From Gemmatimonadales bacterium UBA2982 (lineage in GTDB: Bacteria; Gemmatimonadota; Gemmatimonadetes; Longimicrobiales; Gaopeijiaceae), in assembly GCA_002347035.1 (NCBI GenBank), contig DEAM01000033.1, positions 1 through 24,909 on the forward strand: a DNA stretch of 24,909 bases, in the 5' to 3' direction. Position numbers and translations under genes: made by a program. A model generated the notes under the pieces. The model saw only the letters and a program-made list of their open reading frames with translations. It had not been told where the DNA came from and did no database searches. This document shows, in pieces, positions 1 through 8,078 of the stretch (position 1 is its first letter; each line of letters starts with the position of its first letter).

Positions 1-35
1 CTCCTGACGGGCGAGTGGTGTTTTAGGCTCGACAG

Positions 36-83
36 ATAAGAATGGGGACCAGAGAAAGTTTTCTCTGGTCCCCATCGTCTTAT
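36..83. terminator. Long inverted repeat, probable terminator hairpin
   Basis: A perfect 16-bp inverted repeat (42-57 against 60-75, 2-nt centre at 58-59) is extended by a further 6 bp (36-41 against 78-83) across a 2-nt bulge at 76-77. It lies downstream of a possible open frame that enters from the left edge and stops at 24-26; its last residues are PDGRVVF, and a terminal Phe is common in outer-membrane proteins. It also lies about 110 bases past the stop of the minus-strand thioesterase. Position suggests a (possibly two-way) transcription terminator, although no long T-tract follows the stem. A REP-like dispersed repeat is the alternative. The rest of 84-193 shows no gene. Confidence 0.55.
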
Positions 84-193
84 GGGATTCATTTCCACTA
101 AGCTCACTGGTCTAGCTAAGTACAGATGATCCGGTGGCTCGATGCCAGAACTCGAAGAGCCAGTTATACGGAAAGTCTAAGTGGCACGGTGTT

Positions 194-601
194 CTAGTCG
201 TGCGCCATAAAGCGCTCTGCAATGCCTTTGCCTAAGCGTCGGGGACGCTGTGAATTGGGGTCGATTGCTGCCCAAATTGTACGTGCTCGTGCGAGTACGG
301 TCCGATCCAAATCACGGATGATTTCCGTGTGGCGCTCGCTCGTTGTGCGAGTCCATCTTTCAACCCAGGTCCGAGCTGTAATCTGATCGCCAAGGAATGC
401 AGGGGCCTCGTAGTCGATCTCATGGCGAATGGCGACCCATAAAATGTCCACGATCTGTTCTGAGGTAGCAGCATTACGCCAATGCGCGATGGCCACTTCT
501 TGAACCCATCGGAGGTAGACCACGTTGTTCACGTGGTCGAGTTCGTCGATATCGCCGGGCGTCACGACGAATATCCGTTCAAAGCGTGCCGGGTCAGGCA
601 C
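194..601 (-). CDS. Acyl-CoA thioesterase, hotdog fold (4HBT/FadM-YbgC type)
   Basis: This 135-residue product would be a cytoplasmic hydrolase of acyl-CoA or acyl-ACP thioesters. The segment DIDELDHVNNVVYLRW (from residue 17) matches the D-x-x-G/D-H-V-N-N signature of the 4-hydroxybenzoyl-CoA thioesterase family, with D19 in the catalytic Asp position. Length is typical of a single-hotdog subunit; such proteins work as dimers or tetramers. The start chosen is GTG at 601, because the frame further upstream encodes low-complexity, non-family sequence lying wholly inside the preceding gene. That start overlaps the stop of the upstream plug gene by 8 bases, which suggests translational coupling; I see no convincing Shine-Dalgarno. 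The acyl substrate cannot be told from the sequence. A link with its secreted neighbours is not obvious. Confidence 0.8.
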   Translation of the reverse strand: MPDPARFERIFVVTPGDIDELDHVNNVVYLRWVQEVAIAHWRNAATSEQIVDILWVAIRHEIDYEAPAFLGDQITARTWVERWTRTTSERHTEIIRDLDRTVLARARTIWAAIDPNSQRPRRLGKGIAERFMAHD

Positions 602-1916
602 CTCGACGAGTCCAGAGCAGAACGACGCCACAGGCGTTGAAGGATGAGGTGAACTGTATGGGCGTGCTGACACCTTGGTAGATTTCCATGGCCTGGATTT
701 GCTCAGGGTTGTAGCGATCCAAGTCTTCATCACCCTGTCGCATCCCATCAACGAAAATCTCCATCACGCATTCCGGATTTTCAACGCTTAGTCCACTCGC
801 ACGGGTCGTGACGACACGTGCTTCGCCTCCAGCACCGTATTGGATGCGGATACCCGGTACCCGCTCTCTTATAACATCGGAAACTATGATGGGGTCGATT
901 CGAGCCATGTCCTGCGGTGTGACGAGGGTGCCACGGCCATGTTCCATGCGTGCAAAGAATCCGTTTTGCTCCAAGTGGCTAGGTCTTGCAGTCACTTGAA
1001 TGGCCTCAAGTTCGATTGGTTGCGTGACCATTGTAGCTGAGACCTCTGTGGTCCGGTTGGGCTGGACTATCAAGGTTGCTGTTCTAGGTGCATAACCAAT
1101 TCTGATAAACCGGACCTCTACTAGCCCCGGGTCGATGTTGCGTAGACGGAAGCGACCGTTTTGGTTGCTTACAGTCCGCGCTCTGCGTTGGCCTAGCACT
1201 GAGATATCGACGTCGGCCAGTGGTCTATTCCCCATACCATCGATCACCCGTCCTTCTACAGTTCCAGGGGCGTCAAGATCACCAGCGGGTCCTTTTCGGA
1301 GCAGAAGAACAAGGTTGGAACTCCCAGGAAAATCCAAAGTGGCGGTCAACACGCCGTATCCAAGCCGTTGAGCTTGGACCACGTGCTGGCCTAGTGGAAC
1401 ATTCTCAATTTCGAAACGGCCCCGTGCATCGGATATCGTTCGGATACCTAACGATGGCAGTTCAACGATTGCATCGCTGAGCGGCTCGTGAGTTTCCGCG
1501 TCGCCAACCCGGCCGACTTTGTTGAGTTGTGAGGATAGTGTAACTCCAGGGTTAAACTCTGTTTTGTTGAGTCGCTCACAACTGAGCTGTTGCCCACCCT
1601 CACAGGCGACACGGAACAAACCAACTGCACGGGCCGGATCTAGAGCAACTCCTATCCCAACTTCATACATGAGGCCCAAATTGGTACATCCCATGAGTTC
1701 ACCACTCTCGCAAGCTCGCCTGTAGAGACTGGAAGCGATTACGAGGTCTTTAGTGACCCCTTTTCCAGACTCATACATTATCCCGAGGAGGTTGCAAACG
1801 TATGCGTCCCCCTCGTCACACGCCTTGTGGTAAAGCTCTCCCGGTGACTGGGTGGCGCCTGGGTTCGCTAGAATCGCAATGAAGGCTGTGCTAAGGAGCG
1901 CAGAGCGGGTCACCAC
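594..1916 (-). CDS. Secreted Sel1-repeat / carboxypeptidase-regulatory-like / TonB-plug chimera
   Basis: A 440-residue exported protein with an unusual domain order. Residues 1-23 look like a signal peptide. Residues 27-115 hold three Sel1-like repeats of exactly 36 residues, each with a C-x7-C pair (C33/C41, C69/C77, C105/C113), the layout of Helicobacter Hcp-type cysteine-rich repeats. Two carboxypeptidase-regulatory-like beta domains follow (about 133-208 and 219-297), then a TonB-receptor plug-like domain (about 303-437) with VPGIRI, IFVDG and the terminal GVVLLWTRRG strand. There is no beta-barrel after the plug. Plug proteins without a barrel, preceded by regulatory-like domains, are familiar in Gemmatimonadota; the Sel1 front end is what stands out. 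The start is GTG, 5 bases past the stop of the ankyrin gene, so the two are probably co-translated. Likely periplasmic or outer-membrane associated; ligand unknown. Confidence 0.85.
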   Translation of the reverse strand: MVTRSALLSTAFIAILANPGATQSPGELYHKACDEGDAYVCNLLGIMYESGKGVTKDLVIASSLYRRACESGELMGCTNLGLMYEVGIGVALDPARAVGLFRVACEGGQQLSCERLNKTEFNPGVTLSSQLNKVGRVGDAETHEPLSDAIVELPSLGIRTISDARGRFEIENVPLGQHVVQAQRLGYGVLTATLDFPGSSNLVLLLRKGPAGDLDAPGTVEGRVIDGMGNRPLADVDISVLGQRRARTVSNQNGRFRLRNIDPGLVEVRFIRIGYAPRTATLIVQPNRTTEVSATMVTQPIELEAIQVTARPSHLEQNGFFARMEHGRGTLVTPQDMARIDPIIVSDVIRERVPGIRIQYGAGGEARVVTTRASGLSVENPECVMEIFVDGMRQGDEDLDRYNPEQIQAMEIYQGVSTPIQFTSSFNACGVVLLWTRRGA

Positions 1917-1921
1917 CCTAG

Positions 1922-3421
1922 TTAGTCGGTCGCACCAAAGCGTCTAAGCACTTCTGCAACCATTGGTCGTAGACCTAGTATCCCATTTGTGTGGGGGAAA
2001 ACCTGAGGCGTCTCAGCCAGAATCAGCGGTGTCTGATCTCTCTCATTAGTCGCATGAATATCAGCCCCACGGGATAGCAGGAATTCCACGACCGACGGGA
2101 AGTTCTTCCGGACTGCGTGGTGTAGGGCCGTATTCCCTTGGCTGTCCGATTGATTAACATCGGCGCCAAGGCCAACAATGATCTGGGCCAGCTCCAAGGT
2201 GATTCGCTCATCCGCTTCGTTATCAGGGGCCCCTGAGACTCGATCACGCCGGTTTTCTAGTGTCGTCGACCCTGTCATACCCATGGCTGCCTGGATTACG
2301 GACATTCCAGCAAAACGAGAGCCGTTATCAGGCACTCGAGTTCTTACGGCTCCATGGTCTGCTAGGATACGCACAATCTCAGGCTCGCCGAACTTGGCGG
2401 CTAGCCAAAGAGCGTTCGTACCAATGTACTGGTGTCGGATACTGAAGTCTGCGCTGAAGCGCCGTCCTGGTGTCCCATGCTGGACGACTGCGTTTACATT
2501 AGCCCCATGGTCGAGGAGTGCTTGCACAAGCTCAACCTGACCACGCAGAACGGCTGCATGTAGGGCAGTATATCCGGCACCGGCTCCATTGGGATCAGCA
2601 CCTTGTTCCAGCAAGAAAATGGCAAGCGCAGTGTTACTGCTGTGGGCTGCAATGACGAGCGCACTCGTCCCCGAAGCCGCAATGTCATTAACATCTGCAC
2701 CGGCTTCGATTAATGCACGTGCAGTCTCTACATCACCATTTCTTGCTACGAAAAGCAGTGCTGTAGACCCGCCATGAGCCATGTCAAAGTTGCCAACAGG
2801 GTTGGTATTCCCAGCCGTATTTTCCAGCTGATACCACACCTTGCTACGGGTGTGGACGTCTGCTGCGGCATCCACGAGCGCTCGGATTACATTGGGGTGA
2901 CCCTGGGCTGCACTCCACATTAATGCTGTCTGTCCGCGCTCAAGCTCGGCTGCATCGACGTCCGCCCCGGCTTCGAGAAGCAGCTCGACAGTTCCAAGAC
3001 CACCAGAACGCGCCGCGGTCATTAGGGGAGTCTCACCCATTTTGAGGGACTTGTCGGGACTCGCTCCTTCTTCGAGGAGCAGTTGGGTGAAAGCAGTACT
3101 TCCGTTGACGGCGGAAAGCCAAAGTGGTGTCGCACCCAGATCATTCGAGACATTCACATCGGCACCAGCCTCAATGAGTAGCTCCGCTGCTTCTAGGTCA
3201 TCTCTATGAGCTGCCCAATGGAGTGAGGTCGCTCCGTCGCCCTGTCTTGCGTTGGGGTCAGTGCCGTTAGATAGCAAGGTCTGCAAGCTGCGAAGGTCAT
3301 TTCCCCTTACGGCCTCTATAATGGAGGGGGTGCCTTGAGCTTGCGCTGACACCGGCCAGGCACAGGCGATACCCAGCAGCGCTGTCGCGAATGTCGCCAG
3401 TCTACTTCTGTAACTTAGCAT
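1922..3421 (-). CDS. Secreted ankyrin-repeat protein (module A)
   Basis: A 499-residue protein with a clear Sec signal peptide (hydrophobic 8-23, likely cleavage after AQA about residue 29). The rest is almost entirely ankyrin repeats: about ten units recognisable by G-x-T-A/P-L and ...LLL..GADVN, between residues 32 and 470. Non-repeat loops interrupt them at about 193-217, 315-333 and 362-405. No catalytic domain is visible, so it is most likely a periplasmic binding or scaffold protein. It is transcribed divergently from the DUF1592 heme protein at 3502, with 80 bases between them, and leads the plug-chimera and thioesterase genes. A second secreted ankyrin protein accompanies the paralogous DUF1592/DUF1552 pair (8079-9995), so an association with that pair is likely. 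Start is ATG at 3421; a GAGG lies unusually close to it. Confidence 0.88.
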   Translation of the reverse strand: MLSYRSRLATFATALLGIACAWPVSAQAQGTPSIIEAVRGNDLRSLQTLLSNGTDPNARQGDGATSLHWAAHRDDLEAAELLIEAGADVNVSNDLGATPLWLSAVNGSTAFTQLLLEEGASPDKSLKMGETPLMTAARSGGLGTVELLLEAGADVDAAELERGQTALMWSAAQGHPNVIRALVDAAADVHTRSKVWYQLENTAGNTNPVGNFDMAHGGSTALLFVARNGDVETARALIEAGADVNDIAASGTSALVIAAHSSNTALAIFLLEQGADPNGAGAGYTALHAAVLRGQVELVQALLDHGANVNAVVQHGTPGRRFSADFSIRHQYIGTNALWLAAKFGEPEIVRILADHGAVRTRVPDNGSRFAGMSVIQAAMGMTGSTTLENRRDRVSGAPDNEADERITLELAQIIVGLGADVNQSDSQGNTALHHAVRKNFPSVVEFLLSRGADIHATNERDQTPLILAETPQVFPHTNGILGLRPMVAEVLRRFGATD

Positions 3422-3455
3422 GCCTCATGCTACGATATTCTCGTGCGCATTGACA

Positions 3456-3472
3456 CCCCCTTGAGCTGGGGG
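3456..3472. promoter_or_regulatory. C5/G5 inverted repeat in divergent intergenic region
   Basis: Five C (3456-3460) and five G (3468-3472) flank a 7-base centre, between the divergent ankyrin (minus) and DUF1592 (plus) genes. It sits about 20 bases before the GGGAG Shine-Dalgarno (3493-3497) of the plus gene. It could be an operator or a 5'-UTR hairpin. A TTGACA occurs just upstream (3450-3455), but I find no good -10 box at the expected distance. Confidence 0.3.
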
Positions 3473-3501
3473 CCAAACTGGGACCAGACTCAGGGAGCCT
3501 T

Positions 3502-5952
3502 ATGTCACGTTACCTTCCGCTAAAGTGGGCCTTTGCACTAGCGATCTTTTCGATCGCGAGTGGGCTGCTGATACCGCACAGTGCAGCTGCCCAGTCTCCG
3601 GAAGCGCAGCTTTTGGCAGAGACGATTGATCAGTACTGCTCTCGTTGCCATAGTGACAGACGCAGCGAGGCAGGACTTTCGTTGGAGGATATTGATCTCT
3701 CACAAGTTGGGGAGCACGGGAGCATTGCAGAAAGCGTTGTTACTAAGCTCCGTAACCGGACGATGCCTCCCTTAGGACGGCCGCGTCCTGATGAAGCGAC
3801 TTACGATGCACTTGCAGGTTGGCTTGAGTTTGAAATCGATCGCTATGCCGCGACCAATCCAGATCCTGGTCGGACTGAGACATTCCATCGGTTAAACCGC
3901 TCTGAGTACGCGAATGCGGTGCGAGATCTTCTTGCGCTCGAGGTCGATGTGGAGGAACTACTTCCTCCGGACGATTATGATGAGCACGGTTTCGACAATA
4001 TGGCGGACGTACTTACCGTCTCGCCTGTACTGATGGAGCGATATCTGTCAGCCGCGAGGAAAACTGCGAGACTTGCCGTCGGTGAGACACCCGTTGGCCC
4101 TGGTTCTGAGGTCTACACCGTTCCGATTCTGCTCACCCAAGATGACAGGATGGGTGACGACCTCCCCTTTGGCTCTCGGGGAGGTGTTGGGATCAGGCAT
4201 CATTTCCTCGTTGATGGCGAGTATGACATTGAGATTCGTCTGCACCGTAACTACGTGAATTACATTAGGGGAATGGGCTCGAGCCACGAGCTTGAGGTCC
4301 GTCTCGATGGTGAACTCGTGCGAACGTTTACGTTCGGCGGAGAGGAGCCGGCTGGTGTGCAAGCACCTGCAAGCTATGGTGGCAACCAATTCGGTGATCC
4401 GGCATGGGAGGAGTACATGCTATTTGCCGATTCCAACCTTCGTGTCCGCTTTCCCGCACGAGCGGGACCTGGCGTGGTTGGAGTGTCTTTCGTAAGGAGG
4501 TTCACTGAGCCTGAGGGTGTAGCTCAACCTGCGCAGAGCGTATTCGCAGTGGCTGTAGACGAGATGCGGGATGGCTACGCTGCGGTAGAGAGGGTGATGA
4601 TCACGGGTCCGTTTGAGAGCGCAGGCCCAGGAGATACGCCTAGCCGCCGAGCACTTTTCACTTGCCAGCCATCAGGCTCGAGGGTGTCTGACGAGGAAGC
4701 TTGCGCGAGTGAGATCTTGGGGTCGTTGGCAGAACGGGCTTATCGGAGACCACTGGATTCGACAGATCTTGCAACACTGATGGGGTTTTATCGTTCTGGT
4801 CGTGACGGGGGCAGTTTTGATGCAGGTATCCAGCTAGCTCTTGAGCGACTGCTGATATCACCTGACTTCCTTTTTCGGATGGAGCGAGACGCCGAAGGCA
4901 TGTCGCCTGGTGCTATTTATGCCCTGAGTGATATCGAACTCGCATCGCGGTTGTCTTTCTTCCTTTGGAGTAGCATTCCCGACGACGAGTTACTTGTGTT
5001 GGCAGAGCAGGGTAGACTTCAGGATCCGCTAGTTCTAGAGCAGCAAGCACGACGCATGCTAGCTGATTCACGGTCCACTGCACTGGTCAACAACTTCGCT
5101 GGCCAATGGCTTTATCTCCGAAATCTGCAGAGCATCGTACCTGACGCTGTCGTCTTCCCTGAGTTCGATGACAATCTGCGGGAAGCCTTCGTTAGAGAGA
5201 CTGAACTCTTCGTCGAGAGCCTTGTAAGGGAAGATCAAAGTGTGATTGATCTTTTGGGAGCCAACTACACGTTCGCGAATGAACGACTCGCAACCCATTA
5301 CGGGATTCCGGGGGTATATGGCAGCCACTTTCGCAGAGTGCCTCTGGACGGAGAACTGGCAGAGCGCAGAGGTGGAATCCTAGGTCATGGTAGCCTTCTG
5401 ACGGCGACTTCGTATCCCAACCGAACGTCTCCGGTTCTGAGAGGGAAGTGGTTGCTGACAAATATCTTAGGGTCGCCGCCAGCCGCACCGCCTGCAGATG
5501 TACCTGACCTGCCTGATCGGGGTGAAGACGGTCGTGCAGCAACAGTTAGGGATCGGCTGGTGCAGCACCGGGAGAACCCAGCGTGTGCGGGGTGTCATGC
5601 TCCAATGGATCCGCTGGGTCTGGCACTCGAAAATTACGATGCGGTGGGTAGATGGCGCACGACAGGCGAGGCCGAACTCCCGATTGATGCCTCAGGAAAC
5701 CTTCCTGACGGCACACAGTTCGTTGGCCCTCCTGGGCTACGTACGCTTTTACTGGAACGCCGTGAAGAATTCGCCCGGACAGTCACTGAAAAACTGTTAG
5801 CATATGCAATCGGGCGTGGACCTGAGTATTATGATAAGTCGACTGTGCGGGCAATCACTCGTGAGGCGGCGAGTGATGGTTACCGCTGGTCTGATATAAT
5901 TGTGGGTATTGTGCAGAGCACACCGTTCCGCATGAGGAGATTAGGATCATGA
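3502..5952 (+). CDS. DUF1587/DUF1592/DUF1588/DUF1585 heme-motif protein (module A)
   Basis: An 816-residue exported protein of the large Planctomycete-type DUF1592 family. Signal peptide at 1-31. A cytochrome-c-like domain follows with CSRCH (46-50) and a candidate axial Met (M88, in TMPPLG). Next come DUF1587 (about 130-193), a beta-rich middle region (about 205-360, ligand-binding-like), DUF1595 (about 400-460), DUF1592 (about 475-600) and DUF1588 (about 622-720). DUF1588 contains a second heme motif, CAGCH (695-699), followed by PMDPLGLALENYD. DUF1585 lies at the C-terminus (about 735-812). The two CxxCH motifs imply covalent heme and electron transfer in the periplasm; the substrate is unknown for the family. 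Start ATG 3502 has GGGAG (3493-3497) ahead of it. The stop overlaps the DUF1552 start (ATGA). It is a paralogue of 11427-13829. Confidence 0.92.
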   Translation: MSRYLPLKWAFALAIFSIASGLLIPHSAAAQSPEAQLLAETIDQYCSRCHSDRRSEAGLSLEDIDLSQVGEHGSIAESVVTKLRNRTMPPLGRPRPDEATYDALAGWLEFEIDRYAATNPDPGRTETFHRLNRSEYANAVRDLLALEVDVEELLPPDDYDEHGFDNMADVLTVSPVLMERYLSAARKTARLAVGETPVGPGSEVYTVPILLTQDDRMGDDLPFGSRGGVGIRHHFLVDGEYDIEIRLHRNYVNYIRGMGSSHELEVRLDGELVRTFTFGGEEPAGVQAPASYGGNQFGDPAWEEYMLFADSNLRVRFPARAGPGVVGVSFVRRFTEPEGVAQPAQSVFAVAVDEMRDGYAAVERVMITGPFESAGPGDTPSRRALFTCQPSGSRVSDEEACASEILGSLAERAYRRPLDSTDLATLMGFYRSGRDGGSFDAGIQLALERLLISPDFLFRMERDAEGMSPGAIYALSDIELASRLSFFLWSSIPDDELLVLAEQGRLQDPLVLEQQARRMLADSRSTALVNNFAGQWLYLRNLQSIVPDAVVFPEFDDNLREAFVRETELFVESLVREDQSVIDLLGANYTFANERLATHYGIPGVYGSHFRRVPLDGELAERRGGILGHGSLLTATSYPNRTSPVLRGKWLLTNILGSPPAAPPADVPDLPDRGEDGRAATVRDRLVQHRENPACAGCHAPMDPLGLALENYDAVGRWRTTGEAELPIDASGNLPDGTQFVGPPGLRTLLLERREEFARTVTEKLLAYAIGRGPEYYDKSTVRAITREAASDGYRWSDIIVGIVQSTPFRMRRLGS

Positions 5953-7283
5953 TCATCACAAAAAAAGCAATCCCAAGGCGGACCATGTTGAAGGGGCTAG
6001 GAGCCTCCCTTGCTCTTCCTTTGCTCGACGGAATGGTTCCAGCGTTTACTCCACTGCGGCTTACGGCTGCGAATCCCGTACGCCGGCTTGGTATAGTCTA
6101 CGTTCCCAATGGCATGATCATGGACCAGTGGACTCCTGCTTCTGAAGGAACCGAGTTCGAGTACACTAGGATCCTTAAACCCCTCGAACCTCACCGTCGC
6201 CACGTCCAGCTCCTCTCGGGTATGCATGGCGTGGACGCAGAGGGTCCACATGCACGTGCTTCGACCCGCTTCCTCACTGGTGTGGCTTCTGTGCGGGATG
6301 ATGGGTCAAATCTCAAGGCCGGGGTATCGATGGATCAGATCGCTGGCCGCGTTCTCGGGCAGGAGACGCAACTGTCGACACTCGAGTTAGCGATCGACGG
6401 TCGTGATTTTGCAGGTTCTTGTGACGAGGGCTTTAGCTGCGCTTACACGAACACCATCTCCTGGGCGGATGACACAACACCACTGCCTATGGAGAACAAC
6501 CCCAGAATTGCATTCGAGCGTCTTTTTGGAGACAGTGGGAGCACGGATCCTGAGATCAGGAAAGCTCGTCTTGCGAAAGACCAGAGTCTCCTCGACTCCG
6601 TGACGGAGCGGGCACGGGACCTGTCGCGGCAATTAGGATCGAATGACCGCGCCAAGCTCGACCAATACCTAGCAGCTGTAAGAGACATCGAGCGACGTAT
6701 CCAGATGGCGGAGGCTCAAGGTGATCTTGAGGTACCACTGTTCCACCAACCAGCTGGGATTCCGGGTACATTCGGAGAACATGCGCGCATCATGTTCGAT
6801 CTTATGGCTTTGGCGTACGAGACTGACCTAACTCGCGTAGCCACGTTTATGCTCGGACGTGAGATTACCGGACGCACGTACGCTGAGATTGGTGTACCTG
6901 ATGCACATCATCCGATCTCACACCATCAGCGGGACCCCGTGAAGATTGAAAAGGTGACGAAGATCAACGTTTTCCATGTTGAACTCTTCGCAGAGTTTAT
7001 GACCAAGCTAGCCAATACCCCTGAGGGTGATGGGACGCTTCTTGATAACTCTATGATCGTGTACGGGGCCGGTATGGCTGACAGCAATGCTCATTATTCT
7101 GGCGACCTGCCGATTCTGCTAGCTGGAGGGGCTGCTGGAACTGGAGGTCGCCATATCCGCTACTCAGAGGACACACCGCTGGCCAATCTCCATTTGAGCC
7201 TATTAGATAAGATGGGCATTCCAGTTGACTCGCTTGGGCATGCGACTGGACAGCTTCCTCTGGAAGGACTTAGCGAGGTCTAG
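5949..7283 (+). CDS. DUF1552 (HXXSHH family) Tat-type exported protein (module A)
   Basis: A 444-residue protein of the DUF1552/HXXSHH family. The N-terminus has a twin-arginine-like signal (PRRTMLKGLGASLALPLLDG, RR at 10-11), so it is likely exported folded. The family-defining histidine motif is present as HPISHH (321-326). The PNGMIMDQW, ARASTRFLTG and SMDQIAGR segments are also typical of the family. Its biochemical activity is not established; conserved His residues suggest metal or redox chemistry, which is inference. The start overlaps the stop of the DUF1592 gene by 4 bases (ATGA), so the pair is translationally coupled and probably acts together. A paralogue lies at 9992-11422 with the same partner. 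Confidence 0.92.
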   Translation: MIITKKAIPRRTMLKGLGASLALPLLDGMVPAFTPLRLTAANPVRRLGIVYVPNGMIMDQWTPASEGTEFEYTRILKPLEPHRRHVQLLSGMHGVDAEGPHARASTRFLTGVASVRDDGSNLKAGVSMDQIAGRVLGQETQLSTLELAIDGRDFAGSCDEGFSCAYTNTISWADDTTPLPMENNPRIAFERLFGDSGSTDPEIRKARLAKDQSLLDSVTERARDLSRQLGSNDRAKLDQYLAAVRDIERRIQMAEAQGDLEVPLFHQPAGIPGTFGEHARIMFDLMALAYETDLTRVATFMLGREITGRTYAEIGVPDAHHPISHHQRDPVKIEKVTKINVFHVELFAEFMTKLANTPEGDGTLLDNSMIVYGAGMADSNAHYSGDLPILLAGGAAGTGGRHIRYSEDTPLANLHLSLLDKMGIPVDSLGHATGQLPLEGLSEV

Positions 7284-7324
7284 CAGTACTCCTCAGCACC
7301 TAGAATGAAAAAGTTTTTTGGTTT

Positions 7325-7359
7325 CGGAGGTCTCTGCGCTATATGCGCAGGGACCTCCG
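7325..7359 (+). terminator. 15-bp stem-loop after module A
   Basis: The arms 7325-7339 and 7345-7359 pair over 15 bp with one G-U pair and a 5-nt loop (TATAT). It lies 40 bases past the DUF1552 stop and 55 bases before the cupin start. The position fits a terminator or an attenuator/processing hairpin that lowers cupin expression relative to the DUF1592-DUF1552 pair. It has no T-tract on the plus strand, so intrinsic termination is uncertain. Confidence 0.45.
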
Positions 7360-7414
7360 GCAGCATTAAGCTTTAAGCCTTCCGCCTCCTATTAAACAAC
7401 CCTGGAGAAGATAC

Positions 7415-7999
7415 ATGAGTATGAAGAAGCTATCTGTGGCTATTCTGACAGTGCTCCTCCTTCCGCCATCCGCTGCTGCCACACAAGAGGTTTCCCCTTC
7501 CTGTAATCAGTGCTCTTCGACATATATCCCTGCTGCGGAGCTTGAAGAGTTCCTCGAGATACCTCAGGTAGATCAGCAGGTTCGCTCACTCGATATCGGT
7601 AAGACGAATTTGCAGGTGGCGATTGCTCATCGTGGTAGACTGGAGCCGCGCTCGACAGGGGGTGTAGCCGAGCACAGTCTCGTGACAGAGATCTACTACG
7701 TCATCAGCGGTAGCGGCACGAATGTCACTGGGCCGAACTTAGTGAAGTCAGTCCCGAGACCTCCTGATAATCGAGCCGTGCAATTTCTCAACGGTCCTGG
7801 CCACAACGCTGAAGAGATTCGGAATGGTCAGACGGTTGAACTTGAAGCGGGGGACGTCTTGGTGATTCCAGCTGGCACTGGTCATCAGTTTACCCGGATC
7901 GATGATCACATCACGTATCTGATGATTCGTGTTGATCCCGACAAGGTTGTACCGCTGCTAGACGAGACGGGTGCTCGTGAGTATCTAGATACTCGATAA
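7415..7999 (+). CDS. Secreted cupin-domain protein
   Basis: A 194-residue protein with a signal peptide (1-22) and a single cupin barrel. Motif 1 is about HSLVTEIYYVISGSG (H87, E92) and motif 2 is GDVLVIPAGTGHQF (147-159, H157). The usual second His of motif 1 (HxH) is not seen, so metal binding may be altered or weak. A CNQC pair (C30, C33) lies just after the signal peptide and could form a disulfide. The start ATG at 7415 has GGAG at 7404-7407. It follows the DUF1552 gene on the same strand after 131 bases that contain a hairpin, so it may be a separately tuned last gene of module A. Function is unknown; periplasmic cupins range from small-molecule sensors to dioxygenases. Confidence 0.8.
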   Translation: MSMKKLSVAILTVLLLPPSAAATQEVSPSCNQCSSTYIPAAELEEFLEIPQVDQQVRSLDIGKTNLQVAIAHRGRLEPRSTGGVAEHSLVTEIYYVISGSGTNVTGPNLVKSVPRPPDNRAVQFLNGPGHNAEEIRNGQTVELEAGDVLVIPAGTGHQFTRIDDHITYLMIRVDPDKVVPLLDETGAREYLDTR

Positions 8000-8078
8000 G
8001 AGTGTCGTCCGGGCTTGAATATGCTTCGACAGGGACGTCTAAGGGAGAGGCCTTAACTTAGGAAGGCGCTCTGATGTT
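8000..8078. terminator. Convergent intergenic gap with weak hairpin
   Basis: This 79-base gap separates the plus-strand cupin from the minus-strand ankyrin gene. A short stem GCCTT/AAGGC with an 8-base loop, extendable across a bulge, lies near 8050-8073 and could serve as a two-way terminator. It is weak evidence; nothing else is visible here. Confidence 0.25.

Noticed and set aside
1..26. C-terminal end of a plus-strand gene entering from the left edge
   Set aside because: Two frames are open for a few codons (stops at 24-26 and 37-39), too short to choose between or to name.
602..751. ATG-led N-terminal extension of the thioesterase (50 more residues)
   Set aside because: It lies entirely inside the plug gene on the same strand, is low-complexity, and the hotdog family starts close to the chosen GTG at 601.
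3450..3455. TTGACA as a -35 box for the module A operon
   Set aside because: No acceptable -10 hexamer at 16-18 bases downstream; left as a remark only.
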